This document shows positions 16,851-25,093 of a stretch of 64,000 bases of DNA, one piece after another. Each line of letters opens with the position of its first letter. Within the stretch, counting starts at the first letter, position 1. This stretch comes from JAZDGX01 sp964482205. Lineage in GTDB: Bacteria; Eisenbacteria; RBG-16-71-46; CAIMUX01; WJJG01. Where the stretch lies: positions 18,713 to 82,712 of the forward strand of contig CAYZWI010000016.1 of assembly GCA_964482205.1 (NCBI GenBank). The letters are read 5' to 3'. Position numbers and translations under genes: made by a program. The notes beneath the pieces are model-generated. The model worked only from the letters and a program-made list of their open reading frames with translations. It did no database searches and had not been told where the DNA came from.

Positions 16851-17765
16851 CTAGAACAGCGCGGGCGCCAATGTGCCCAGAATCAGAAGCAGTCCGAAGA
16901 CCATCTGCAATTGCGCGGTGCGCATGTCGAGATTGATGATGCCTTCGCGCGGCATGGTGCCGCCGACGAGACGGGGCCACGCTCCGCGCATCGCGCGCAG
17001 GCCGAGGGGGAGCGAGAGCAGCGGAAGCAGCGCGCTCCAGACGGCGATGCGGGAAACGGCGAGCACGACGACGATCAAGTACGCCGCGCTGATCTGATAC
17101 AGGTAGAGGATCCGTCCGCGCCGTTCGCCGAGCATCATCGCCAGCGTGCGAATGTCCTCGGTCCGGTCGCTGGCGATGTCGCGCAGATTGTTGCCGTGCA
17201 GGATCGCGGCGATCAGGATCGCAATCGGAATGCTGTAGGCGACCGGGACCCACGAATAGCTGCCCGTCTGGACGACATAGCTTCCGAGCGTCAGACCCAC
17301 CCCGAAAGCGCCGAACACGCACAGATCGCCGAGGCCGCGGTACTTCCACACCGTCGGCGTGAGGGTGTAGCCGAAGCCGAGCACGAAACCGCCCAGGATG
17401 AGCGGCAGCAGCATCGGGCCGATGCGGATGACGAAGTAGACCGCGGACGCGGCCGCGAGCGCCCAGAGAATGATCGTCTCGACGACGACCTCGCGCTTGC
17501 TCATGAGACCCATCACATACATGCCGCGGGAAGAGCCTTCGATGCCCGGCCGGTCGACGCCGTTGCGCACATCGAAGATGTCGTTCATCGTATTGGAGGC
17601 GCCCTGCACGATGACGGCGGTGAGCAGCGTGAGGATGTAGTGGAAGCCATTCAGCTGCACGTTAGCGTGGGTGACGGCGACGACTCCGCCGAGGAGCACG
17701 GGAATGATGGCGGCGGGGAAGGCCCACGGCCGCGTGGCCAAGGCGTAGATGCGTAGCTTGCTCAT
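16851..17765 (-). CDS. UbiA-family prenyltransferase, MenA-like
   Basis: A 304-residue membrane prenyltransferase with about eight TM helices. The two aspartate-rich Mg-diphosphate motifs are clear: NDIFD (61-65) and a second NxxxDxxxD-type site, 'NNLRDIASDRTED', near 193-205. The overall pattern is closest to MenA (1,4-dihydroxy-2-naphthoate polyprenyltransferase), the membrane step of menaquinone synthesis, but no other men genes are nearby and other UbiA substrates cannot be excluded. Start chosen at ATG 17765, where the mature 'MSKLRIYALATRPWAF' pattern begins; the longer frame to 17861 is low-complexity. Confidence 0.8.
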   Translation of the reverse strand: MSKLRIYALATRPWAFPAAIIPVLLGGVVAVTHANVQLNGFHYILTLLTAVIVQGASNTMNDIFDVRNGVDRPGIEGSSRGMYVMGLMSKREVVVETIILWALAAASAVYFVIRIGPMLLPLILGGFVLGFGYTLTPTVWKYRGLGDLCVFGAFGVGLTLGSYVVQTGSYSWVPVAYSIPIAILIAAILHGNNLRDIASDRTEDIRTLAMMLGERRGRILYLYQISAAYLIVVVLAVSRIAVWSALLPLLSLPLGLRAMRGAWPRLVGGTMPREGIINLDMRTAQLQMVFGLLLILGTLAPALF

Positions 17766-17818
17766 GCTCGGGTCCTCATCCCGCGCCCGTGTGGCGATGG
17801 CGGCCGCCGGGCGCTCGG

Positions 17819-17852
17819 TGCCGGATGCCGGATGCTGGCTGCCGGATGCCGG
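17819..17852. repeat. Three copies of GCCGGATGC upstream of the prenyltransferase gene
   Basis: Three short direct copies of (G)CCGGATGC, with a variant GATGCTGGC between them. They lie between the divergent prenyltransferase and ferredoxin genes. This could be a slippage product or a regulator site. Apart from the promoter at 18031 I see nothing else in this gap. Confidence 0.4.
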
Positions 17853-18030
17853 GCGGATCATCGCGCCGGAACCCTAACGCGGGCAGGCGGGCTCGTCAAT
17901 TTCGTGGGTCGCGCCGGGCGACGGATGCGGCGCAAGGCGATGGGTCTCCGGAGGCCGGCATGCGCTTGGGGTTCACGCGCGATCGGGAGCCCCCCGGGAG
18001 GCGCCTTTGGCGCAGTGCGTTTGCGGCCCC

Positions 18031-18059
18031 TTGACCGCAAGCGGCAAAGGGGCTAGACT
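18031..18059 (+). promoter_or_regulatory. Candidate sigma-70 promoter for the oxidoreductase operon
   Basis: TTGACC (18031-18036) and TAGACT (18054-18059) are separated by exactly 17 bases, matching consensus at 5/6 and 4/6 positions. The predicted start of transcription, near 18066, is about 70 bases before the ferredoxin gene. The best promoter match I found in the window. Confidence 0.55.
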
Positions 18060-18136
18060 GATTCGCTTTGCCCAGTCGTGCGCATTTGCGTGAGCGAGAT
18101 GGAAGGGCGCGTTGGAACGCCCCGGAGGAACCGCGA

Positions 18137-18400
18137 ATGGCATCGGAAGCACCCGTCCAGAAGACCGCCGGCAAGATCCGTGGATTCGTGAAGATCCGCG
18201 TGGACGAATGCAAAGGCTGCGGCTGCTGCGTGGCCGTCTGTCCCCGCCATGTGCTCGAGCTTTCCGCCGAGCTGAACAGCATGGGCTACCACCCGAGCGT
18301 CTTCAAGGGCGACGGCTGCATCGCGTGCGGCTTCTGCTTCTACTCGTGCCCTGAGCCGGGCGCGATCACGGTCTATGTGAAGGAAGACCACGAGCCGTAG
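18137..18400 (+). CDS. Ferredoxin-type delta subunit of 2-oxoacid:ferredoxin oxidoreductase
   Basis: An 87-residue protein with two 4Fe-4S binding motifs: 'CKGCGCCVAVCP' and 'CIACGFCFYSCP'. ATG 18137 follows GGAGGA at nine bases. In VorC/KorD/PorD-type enzymes this subunit passes electrons from the catalytic clusters to ferredoxin. It is the first gene of a three-gene operon with the alpha subunit and the fused beta-gamma subunit. Confidence 0.9.
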   Translation: MASEAPVQKTAGKIRGFVKIRVDECKGCGCCVAVCPRHVLELSAELNSMGYHPSVFKGDGCIACGFCFYSCPEPGAITVYVKEDHEP

Positions 18401-18488
18401 AGCATTGGGCCGGGGACTTGGCGCGCGCGCGAACGATGAAAACGAAAGCGGCGCAAGGCCGGAGGACGAAGGACAAGGGAGAGTCGAG

Positions 18489-19547
18489 ATGGCCAGGGTG
18501 ATTCTCAAGGGCAACGAAGCCATCGTCCGGGGAGCGATTCTCGCGGGGTGCCGGGCGTACTTCGGGTATCCGATCACGCCGGCGAGCGAAGTCGCGGAGA
18601 CCGCCGCGTACTACATGCCGCTCGTGGGCGGCACATTCCTGCAGGCCGAAAGCGAGATCGCGGCGATCAACATGGTCTATGGCGCCGCGGGCGCGGGCAT
18701 GCGCGTGATGACGGCCTCTTCGGGCCCGGGGATCAGCCTCAAGATGGAAGGCGTCTCCTACATCGCGGGCGCCGAGCTGCCGTGCGTGATCGTCTCGGTG
18801 GATCGCGGCGGGCCGGGCCTGGGCAACATCGCCCCCGAGCAGGGCGACTATCATCAGGTCGTGTGGGGCGGTGGGCACGGCAACTACAAGAACATCGTGC
18901 TCGCGCCCAATTCCGTGCAGGAGATGTCGGACCTGACGATGCTTGCCTTCGATCTGGCTGACAAGTATCGCAATCCCGTCTTCGTGCTTACCGACGGCGC
19001 GATCGGCCAGATGATGGAGCCGGTCGAGTTCCCTTCGCAGACGGCGACGCCGCCCGCGAAGGAATGGGCGATCGGTGTGGGCGCGCGCGCGCGCCAGAAT
19101 CTCATCTCCTCGATCTACCTCGACGCCGACGAGCTCGAGGCGCACAACCGTCACTTGATGGAGAAGTACGCGCGCATCAACGAAGCGGAAGTGCGCTACG
19201 AGACCTTCCAGATCGACGATGCCGAACTGGTGGTCGTCGCCTTCGGGATCGTCTCGCGGGTGGTGCGCTCGGTGATCGAGACCGTGCGGCCGCGCGGTCT
19301 GAAGGTCGGAATGCTGCGCCCGCAGACGCTCTGGCCGTTCCCCGAGGCCGCGCTCGTCAGGCTCGCGGAGAAGCCGGGCGTGCGTCATTTCCTGAGCGTG
19401 GAGATGAGCGACGGGCAGATGGTCAAGGATGTGAAGCTCGCGGTTCTCGGGCGCAAGCCGGTCTCCTTCTATGGACGCACCGGCGGGCACATCCCGACCG
19501 AGACGGAGCTGGCGGCGGAATTCGAGCGGTTGCTGGCGAAGCGGTAG
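18489..19547 (+). CDS. 2-oxoacid:ferredoxin oxidoreductase, alpha subunit (VorB/KorA-like)
   Basis: A 352-residue pyruvate:ferredoxin oxidoreductase-type alpha subunit. It opens with 'GNEAIVRGAILAGCRAYFGYPITPASE', the typical start of the pyrimidine-binding domain of separate-subunit enzymes, and contains 'TASSGPGISLKMEG'. A C-terminal transketolase-type domain follows from about residue 230. ATG 18489 has AGGGAGAG just upstream. The substrate is uncertain: VorB-like (branched-chain oxoacids) and KorA-like (2-oxoglutarate) proteins are hard to tell apart by eye. The enzyme makes acyl-CoA and reduced ferredoxin and is oxygen-sensitive in most organisms. Confidence 0.88.
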   Translation: MARVILKGNEAIVRGAILAGCRAYFGYPITPASEVAETAAYYMPLVGGTFLQAESEIAAINMVYGAAGAGMRVMTASSGPGISLKMEGVSYIAGAELPCVIVSVDRGGPGLGNIAPEQGDYHQVVWGGGHGNYKNIVLAPNSVQEMSDLTMLAFDLADKYRNPVFVLTDGAIGQMMEPVEFPSQTATPPAKEWAIGVGARARQNLISSIYLDADELEAHNRHLMEKYARINEAEVRYETFQIDDAELVVVAFGIVSRVVRSVIETVRPRGLKVGMLRPQTLWPFPEAALVRLAEKPGVRHFLSVEMSDGQMVKDVKLAVLGRKPVSFYGRTGGHIPTETELAAEFERLLAKR

Positions 19548-19629
19548 CATTTCGCCGGCGGCGCATCGGAGATTCCCGGCCGGCCGGCGTGACGAATAGC
19601 GAGGTTTCGGCCCACGAGGGAGAACGGCG

Positions 19630-21072
19630 ATGAAGGTCAAGTTCGAAAAGCCCAAGAGCTTCTACGAGGTCTATCACCGCAAGGCCGGGGGCGACCAGAC
19701 GGTCGTGCACTACTGCCCGGGATGCGGGCACGGCAATGTGCACAAGATGATCGCCGAATCGCTCGTCGAACTGGGCGTGCAGGATCGCACGATCTTCGTA
19801 AGCCCGGTGGGTTGCAGCGTGTTCGCGTACTACTACTTCGACACCGGGAACATCCAGGCCGCGCATGGCCGCGCGCCCGCGGTCGCCACCGGCGTGAAGC
19901 GCTCGCATCCCGACTCGATCGTGGTCTCGTATCAGGGCGACGGCGATCTGGGCGCGATCGGAACGGCCGAGATCGTGCACGCCGCCAATCGCGGCGAGAA
20001 GATCACGGTGGTCTTCATCAACAACGCGATCTACGGCATGACAGGTGGCCAGATGGCGCCGACCACGCTCGAAGGCCAGCGCACGACCACCACGCCCTAC
20101 GGACGCAAGCCCTCCAACGAAGGCTATCCGGTGCGCGTGGCCGAACTCATCAACGCTCTGCAGGCGCCGGTCTACATCGAACGCGTTGCCCTCACCGATG
20201 CCAAGAACATCGCCAAGGTGCGCCGCGCGATCCACAAGGCGCTCACCTATCAGAAAGAGAACAAGGGCTTCAGCCTGGTCGAGGTCCTCTCGCCTTGTCC
20301 CACGGGTTGGGGCGTGCATCCCACGCAAGCGCGCGAGTGGATCCACGAGGCGATGGAACCGGTCTTCCCGCTCGGCTGCCTGCGCGATCGCGGGGCCGAA
20401 ATCGAAGCGAGCGCGCTCGAGCCGCGGCCCTTCATCGGCGAGAACCTGCACCAGATTCTCGAAGTCCCCACGCGCGAAGAGAGGTCGGAAGAGGCGGGTC
20501 AGGCCTCCATGGATCATCTGCCCCAGGCGCTTCGCGATCCGCGCTTCAAGATCGCGGGCTTCGGGGGCCAGGGCGTGCTGCTGCTGGGCCTGGGGGTCGC
20601 CTCGGTGGGCATGAAGCTGGGGTACCAGGTTTCCTGGCTGCCTTCCTACGGTCCGGAAATGCGCGGCGGGACGGCCAACTGCAGCGTGCGCGTCTCCGGC
20701 CGCATGATCGGCGCGCCCACGGTCGCCGAGGCCGACATCCTCGTCGCGTTCAACAAGCCTTCGCTCACGAAATTCGAGCCCGACGTCAAGCCGGGCGGCA
20801 TGATCTTCTACGACAGTTCCTTGATTGACCGCGCGCCGGAGCGGGGAGATATTATCGCCGTGGCGGTGCCGGCCACCAAGTTGGCGGACGAGCTGGGCAA
20901 CACGAAGGCGGCCAACATGGTGATGTTCGGGGCGATCGTCGAGAAGACCGGGCTCTTCAAGGAAGAGCAGGTCCGGCGGCACCTCGGATCGTTCATCAAG
21001 AAAAAGAAGCTCATCCCGCTCAACGAAGAGGCCGTGCAGAAAGGCGCGCAGTACATCCGCTCGCTGGCCTGA
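19630..21072 (+). CDS. 2-oxoacid:ferredoxin oxidoreductase, fused beta-gamma subunit
   Basis: A 480-residue fusion. Residues 1-260 are the thiamine-diphosphate-binding beta subunit, with 'HYCPGCGHGNVHKMIAE' (C29, C32), 'GDGDLGAIGTAEIVHAANR' (from 103) and 'NNAIYGMTGGQMAPTT', the diphosphate-Mg loop. After a linker, residues about 303-480 are the gamma subunit ('FKIAGFGGQGVLLLGLG', 'PSYGPEMRGGTANCSV'). In many bacteria these are separate genes. The fusion fixes 1:1 stoichiometry. With the delta and alpha genes upstream the operon encodes a complete enzyme. Confidence 0.9.
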   Translation: MKVKFEKPKSFYEVYHRKAGGDQTVVHYCPGCGHGNVHKMIAESLVELGVQDRTIFVSPVGCSVFAYYYFDTGNIQAAHGRAPAVATGVKRSHPDSIVVSYQGDGDLGAIGTAEIVHAANRGEKITVVFINNAIYGMTGGQMAPTTLEGQRTTTTPYGRKPSNEGYPVRVAELINALQAPVYIERVALTDAKNIAKVRRAIHKALTYQKENKGFSLVEVLSPCPTGWGVHPTQAREWIHEAMEPVFPLGCLRDRGAEIEASALEPRPFIGENLHQILEVPTREERSEEAGQASMDHLPQALRDPRFKIAGFGGQGVLLLGLGVASVGMKLGYQVSWLPSYGPEMRGGTANCSVRVSGRMIGAPTVAEADILVAFNKPSLTKFEPDVKPGGMIFYDSSLIDRAPERGDIIAVAVPATKLADELGNTKAANMVMFGAIVEKTGLFKEEQVRRHLGSFIKKKKLIPLNEEAVQKGAQYIRSLA

Positions 21073-21142
21073 CGGCCGGAGCGTCTGCGGTCGCCGCCCG
21101 GATCGCGCCGATGCCTGATGTTCGCCAGGGAGGGTGTCAGGG

Positions 21143-21568
21143 ATGAAGCGCACCGTCCTGGTCGTCGAGGAGCACCCGCTTCTGCGCCGCGCCTATGCGC
21201 GGGTTCTCTGCCGTGCCGGCTATGAGGCCCGCGAAGTTGCCCCCGCCGAAGAGATCGAAACCGTGCTCGCCGTGGCTCGCGCCGACGCGATCGTGCTCGA
21301 TCCCGACGCGCATGCAGGCCGCGGACGCGAGATCGCGCAACGCGCGCTGCGGGTGGATTCCGGGATCGCGATCGTGTTTCTGCTCTCCAGCCGCGTGCAG
21401 GGTGGAGCCGATTTCTCCACCTGGGTCGCGGATGCGTGCGTCTCGCGCACGCAGGGCCCGGAAGGCATTTTGAGCGCGCTGCGTGCGCTGCTTCCGCCCA
21501 CCGATCGGAAGCCCGCCAAGACGCGCGCGACCCGTCCTAACCCCCGGCCAGTATCCTCTCGCGCATGA
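21143..21568 (+). CDS. Stand-alone receiver-domain protein, partly degenerate
   Basis: A 141-residue CheY-like receiver. The acidic pair near residue 9 ('VVEEHPLLRRA') and an Asp at the phosphorylation position ('AIVLDPDAHAG') are kept. The conserved Lys of the KPF motif is replaced in 'SRTQGPEG', and the Thr/Ser strand reads 'VFLLSS'. Phosphorylation may be altered. ATG 21143 has CAGGGAGGG eight bases upstream. A basic Arg/Pro/Ala tail follows the domain. The 3' end overlaps the opposite gene by 32 bases. Confidence 0.78.
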   Translation: MKRTVLVVEEHPLLRRAYARVLCRAGYEAREVAPAEEIETVLAVARADAIVLDPDAHAGRGREIAQRALRVDSGIAIVFLLSSRVQGGADFSTWVADACVSRTQGPEGILSALRALLPPTDRKPAKTRATRPNPRPVSSRA

Positions 21569-22049
21569 TGAGATGCTCGTCGAGACGGTGAAGCAGCTCG
21601 CCCAGCTCGCGCAGATGCTTGCGCACCGTGCGCGGAGCGGTCGATAGCCGCGTCCCTTGCTCCACATGCGCCTGCGTTTCCTCGAGGTCCTGGAAGATCA
21701 GGAGATCCGCTTCGAGTACGCGCTCGAGCGTGACTTCCGCCACGCGCTCGGTTTCGAAGAAGCCCGCGAGGTGCCCAGGCGCGAGGCGCACATTGTGCGA
21801 AGAGGCGAGCAGTCGCGCGCGATGGTCTCCGAGAAGCGCGAGCGAATCCTCGGGCACGCGCGCGGTCCACTGCGTGGAGAGATGCTCGATCGCGTGCAAT
21901 AGGACATCGATCTCGCGGCAGACCCGCGCGCGCAAACGCGAGTCTTCCCCGCGGCGAAGCTCGGGGCTGCGATAGCCGTGATACCCGGGGACGAGATAGG
22001 CGAGATTCTCGAGGAAACGCAATCCGCCCGGGCTTTGAGACGCGTGCAT
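21537..22049 (-). CDS. Conserved hypothetical protein, helical
   Basis: A 170-residue protein starting at ATG 22049, with GGAG nine bases upstream; a longer frame runs to 22322 but is low-complexity. The N-terminus ('FLENLAYLVPGYHGYRSPELRRGEDSRLR') looks like a conserved motif. The rest is rich in Leu, Arg, Glu and His with heptad spacing, suggesting a long helical hairpin. No membrane segment or signal peptide. Function unknown. It converges with the receiver gene, overlapping 32 bases. Confidence 0.6.
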   Translation of the reverse strand: MHASQSPGGLRFLENLAYLVPGYHGYRSPELRRGEDSRLRARVCREIDVLLHAIEHLSTQWTARVPEDSLALLGDHRARLLASSHNVRLAPGHLAGFFETERVAEVTLERVLEADLLIFQDLEETQAHVEQGTRLSTAPRTVRKHLRELGELLHRLDEHLIMRERILAGG

Positions 22050-22271
22050 GGATGCTGATCTCCGCGGCGGCGGCCGGACGCAGCCGGCCAGGCTCTCCGT
22101 CGCTCGCTTCGGCGACTCGCGCGTCGGTGGTGCCGACGGTGCGTCGCCCAAGCGCGTTCTCTCGCAAGCGCACATCTCCCTGGCCCGATGCCGGCCGACG
22201 CGCCCGCGGGCGGGGGCCCCGAGGGAGGGACGGCGGCGACGGGGGTGGGGTGCAAGAGCCGTTCCCTCCTG

Positions 22272-22290
22272 GTTGTGGGTCGAAGATTCG
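22272..22290 (-). promoter_or_regulatory. 19-bp motif copy 1 (candidate operator)
   Basis: Read on the minus strand this is CGAATCTTCGACCCACAAC. It pairs with copy 2 over 16 bases and matches copy 3, beyond the regulator gene, at 17 of 19 positions. Confidence 0.45.
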
Positions 22291-22416
22291 TGGGGACTGG
22301 TGGACAATTGATTTGCTTCCAAGAAGTTGCGGGGATATTGGGTTGCGGGCAGGCAAACGCCCGGTCAAAAGCGATCTAATGCTCTTTCGCGCAAAGCGTT
22401 GACGGGTGGTAGATCC

Positions 22417-22435
22417 CGAATCTTCGACCCACTAG
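22417..22435 (+). promoter_or_regulatory. 19-bp motif copy 2 (candidate operator)
   Basis: CGAATCTTCGACCCACTAG, about 220 bases upstream of the NtrC-like gene. The first 16 bases are the exact reverse complement of copy 1. Confidence 0.45.
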
Positions 22436-22656
22436 GGGGTGCCCGGGCGAATCCTGAGCGTCGTGGCCGCGGGAGAAACGCAGAACACCCTTGCATCCTG
22501 CATGTCGTCGTTCGAAGCGCGCCGAAGGGAGTGCGGAAGACCGGGTGGGGTGGCCCGTCGCCGGATCATCGCTTGCAGAGAGCGGCAAAGTGTCGCGAAA
22601 TCGACGGGCGTGATGTGGTCTTGCGTCGGCGAACCAACGGTTGATCGGGAGATCTC

Positions 22657-24147
22657 GTGGCGCGAAGAGCAGACAGCGAGGCGCGGCCGGCCGTTCTCGT
22701 CGTGACCGACGACGAGAGCGAAGGCGCGCGCATTCGGGCGAGCCTGGCGGAGGCCGGATACGAATGCGTCGTCGTGAACGATCGCGAAGCGGCCGTGAAT
22801 GTGATCGACTCGGCCGCCGTCGACGCCGTGGTCACGCGTCTTCGAACTCCGCGGATCGCAGGCCTGCAACTGCTCACCCTCGCGCGCGCGCGCAATCCGG
22901 AGGCGGGCGGCATCCTGATCCTGGATCCCGGCGAAGAGGACGCCGCCATGCGCGCGGTGGAGCGCGGAGTGGTCGACTTCGAAACGCGGCCGGTGCGCGC
23001 GGAGAGGATCGTCCTTGCGGTGAGCATTATCGCGAGCCAACAACGCGCCGTCGCGGAAATCGCGCGGCTCAACCGGAGACTGGACGAGCGCTACGGATTC
23101 GCCGGCATCGTCGGCACGACGGGCGTGACCGAACGAGTGATTTCGCGCCTCAAGGAAATCGCGCCTCTCGATGCGAGCGTGCTCCTCGTGGGCGAGCCGG
23201 GCACGGGCAAGGAACTGATCGCGCAGGTGATTCATCAGAACAGCACACGCCGCAACGGCCCCTTCGTCAAAGCCGATTGCGCGGCATTTTCCGCCCGGCT
23301 GCTCGCGCAAGAGCTCTTTGGTGTGGGTGAGCGCGGGGGACGCGAGCGCAAGCGCGGACGGTTCGAGCTGGCCGCCGAAGGGACGCTCTTTCTCGATGCC
23401 ATCGCGGCCGCGCCGACGGATCTGCAGGCACGCATCGCGGAGATCTTGAGGACGCGCCAGCTGCGTTCCAGCCTGAACGAACCGCCGATCGAGGTGGATG
23501 TCCGGTTGATCGCTTCCAGCGAGATCGACCTGGAAGGACTCGTCGAGGCGGGGCAATTCCACGAGGGTCTGCATCAGATATTGAACGAAGCGCGCGTCGA
23601 AGTCCCGCCGCTTCGGCACCGGCGGCGCGATGTGAGCGAACTGGCGCGGCATTTTCTGGACGAGTTCCTGGGCGACCGCGCCGCGCGGGTTGGGATTGGG
23701 CGCGATGCGCTCGATCGTCTGGAGGCGTTCGACTGGCCCGACAATGTGCGCGAGCTGCGTGAAGTGATGCGGGAGCTGAGCCGGCGTGTCGCCATCGGCG
23801 GGCTATCGACGATCGGGCTCGACGATCTTCCGGCGGAGATTCGCGAACGCAAGGCGAGAGGCGGAGAGCTGCTCTTCCGCGCCGGAACATCGCTCGAGGA
23901 AATGGAGCGCCGGTTGATCGAGGAGACGCTCCGGCTGACCAGAGGAAATCGCGAGCGGGCCGCCGAAATGCTGGGAATGGGAGTCCGCACGCTGTACCGG
24001 AAGATCAAGGAAGGAGGCGGGGGCGAGCACCAGGGGGCGGCCGCAAAGGGAACGGGCCAGCGAGGCGGAGCCCCCAGAAGCGGAAAAGGAAAGGGAAGAA
24101 AGGAAGACGGAAGAAAAAGAAGGGGAAGGCCCAGCCATCCGGATTGA
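22657..24147 (+). CDS. NtrC-like regulator lacking GAFTGA (degenerate sigma-54 activator) with AT-hook-like tail
   Basis: A 496-residue protein starting at GTG 22657 after GGGAG. Residues 12-125 are a receiver fold in which the phospho-accepting Asp is lost ('DAVVTRLRTP'). Residues 150-390 are an AAA+ domain with an intact Walker A (GEPGTGKE, 179-186). The GAFTGA loop that contacts sigma-54 is absent: 'LFGVGERGGRERKRGRFE' occupies its place. Walker B reads FLDA instead of FLDE, and the arginine-finger segment is 'FHEGLHQILN' instead of FRxDLYYRL. A Fis-type helix-turn-helix lies at about 418-451. The tail is very basic and ends with an AT-hook-like RRGRP. It probably binds DNA but cannot open sigma-54 promoters; an architectural or repressor role is more likely. 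Confidence 0.82.
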   Translation: MARRADSEARPAVLVVTDDESEGARIRASLAEAGYECVVVNDREAAVNVIDSAAVDAVVTRLRTPRIAGLQLLTLARARNPEAGGILILDPGEEDAAMRAVERGVVDFETRPVRAERIVLAVSIIASQQRAVAEIARLNRRLDERYGFAGIVGTTGVTERVISRLKEIAPLDASVLLVGEPGTGKELIAQVIHQNSTRRNGPFVKADCAAFSARLLAQELFGVGERGGRERKRGRFELAAEGTLFLDAIAAAPTDLQARIAEILRTRQLRSSLNEPPIEVDVRLIASSEIDLEGLVEAGQFHEGLHQILNEARVEVPPLRHRRRDVSELARHFLDEFLGDRAARVGIGRDALDRLEAFDWPDNVRELREVMRELSRRVAIGGLSTIGLDDLPAEIRERKARGGELLFRAGTSLEEMERRLIEETLRLTRGNRERAAEMLGMGVRTLYRKIKEGGGGEHQGAAAKGTGQRGGAPRSGKGKGRKEDGRKRRGRPSHPD

Positions 24148-24209
24148 CCTGCCTTCAAGCAAGAGCCTCGCAAGCATTTCAGCTCCAATAACTTCACTGA
24201 AACAAAGCC

Positions 24210-24228
24210 CGAATTTCCGACCCACAAC
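24210..24228 (+). promoter_or_regulatory. 19-bp motif copy 3 (candidate operator)
   Basis: CGAATTTCCGACCCACAAC lies 63 bases after the NtrC-like gene and matches copy 1 at 17 of 19 positions. It could mark the 3' boundary of a regulatory unit or act on groES. Confidence 0.4.
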
Positions 24229-24492
24229 GGGGAGGAAGTATCCTGCCATTTTGGCAGTCGACTTCGCAATGCTCTGTTCTCGATTCTCCTCCTACTCCTC
24301 GAATGGCTGGCTAGCTCCTCGAATGGTCCCCTTAGTTCGTTCCAAACTGGAACACAAACCGATTCAGAATGGTTCGATTCTCGGCCCATGGATCGAGAGC
24401 AGTTTGGACCCGCCGTGATAGCAAGGCGGGCGAGAAGCGCATTTGATTGCAAAAATAGTGATTAGAACTTCTTGGCATCTGCCTGTCAGTAT

Positions 24493-24517
24493 GGCACGCT
24501 TCTGGCCTGTCAGGCCG
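24493..24517 (+). promoter_or_regulatory. Sigma-54-like element and overlapping palindrome upstream of groES
   Basis: TGGCACG-CTTC-TGGCC (24493-24508) has the invariant GG and GC doublets of sigma-54 promoters at correct spacing; only the -12 part deviates (TGGC for TTGC). The perfect palindrome GGCCTG-T-CAGGCC (24505-24517) overlaps its end and could be an operator. It lies about 270 bases before the groES start. Confidence 0.35.
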
Positions 24518-24787
24518 TGTCGTCACGGTTCACCTATCGCGAACGCGGCGGCTGGATTCGCATCGTCGATTTCCTTCCCGAAAAAACGGAATCGATTCGC
24601 GAGGCCCTGGCTTCGTTGAGCAGAGGATGGGGGCGACGCACCGAGAGAGGTTGAGGCGATGGAGCGCAAGAAGGTTCGAGGCAAGACACCGCAGACATCG
24701 GCAAGAGGTTCGATGAGATCGGCTGCGAAGGCCGGAGCCGCCGCGGAGCGGCGCGGGATTTCAGCCGGGGACATGGGAGGAGGAGTC

Positions 24788-25093
24788 ATGAAGACGAAGT
24801 TTCGTCCGATCGGAGACAGGATTCTCGTGAAGCGTCTCGACGAGGACAAGGAGCAGCGCACCAAGGGCGGCATCATCATCCCCGACACCGCCAAGGAAAA
24901 GCCCATGGAAGGCCGCGTCGAGGCAGTCGGCCCCGGCCGCCGGACGGATGACGGCAAGCTGCAGAAGATCGAGCTCCAGGTGGGACAGCGGGTCCTGATC
25001 GGCAAGTACTCGGGCACCGAAGTCAAGATCGAGGGCGAGGAATACGTGATCATGCGCGAGGACGATGTCCTCGGCATCATCGAGCAGTCGTAG
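24788..25093 (+). CDS. groS: Co-chaperonin GroES
   Basis: A 101-residue GroES (Hsp10). The family signature is 'FRPIGDRILVKRLDEDKEQRTKGGIIIPDTA', and the C-terminal strand is 'DDVLGII'. ATG 24788 follows GGGAGGAGGAG. Seven subunits cap the GroEL ring and provide the folding chamber lid. groEL follows after 168 bases. The gene's end is partly duplicated downstream, with the stop TAG in the first copy and TGA in the second. Confidence 0.97.
   Translation: MKTKFRPIGDRILVKRLDEDKEQRTKGGIIIPDTAKEKPMEGRVEAVGPGRRTDDGKLQKIELQVGQRVLIGKYSGTEVKIEGEEYVIMREDDVLGIIEQS

Larger units (their letters stand above)
22050..22656. other. Intergenic region with an inverted pair of a 19-bp motif
   Basis: This 607-base gap between the helical protein and the NtrC-like gene carries the motif CGAATCTTCGACCCAC twice in opposite orientation: 22272-22290 (minus) and 22417-22435 (plus). 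A 16-base core is an exact inverted repeat. The region is a little richer in A+T than the genes around it. I see no further coding region that I would defend here. Confidence 0.5.
24148..24787. other. Long intergenic leader of groES
   Basis: This 640-base gap is distinctly richer in A+T than its surroundings. It holds motif copy 3 (24210-24228), a doubled CTCCTCGAATGG (near 24295 and 24313), an inverted repeat GTTCCA-AAC-TGGAAC (24339-24353), a sigma-54-like element (24493-24508) and a perfect 13-base palindrome (24505-24517). I found no CIRCE element (TTAGCACTC-N9-GAGTGCTAA). A 60-codon frame near the end (24472-24654) is not convincing. Confidence 0.5.

Noticed and set aside
15891..17756. 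A 621-codon open frame opposite the CPBP and prenyltransferase genes
   Set aside because: It is the antisense shadow of two clear membrane-protein genes; its sequence is rich in Glu, Arg and His, typical of antisense frames in G+C-rich DNA.
24360..24390. A T-loop-like GGTTCGATTC as part of a tRNA
   Set aside because: The flanks do not pair as a T-arm stem and there is no acceptor, D-arm or anticodon arm.
24472..24654. A 60-codon gene upstream of groES
   Set aside because: No ribosome-binding site, no recognisable protein and it overlaps regulatory-looking palindromes.
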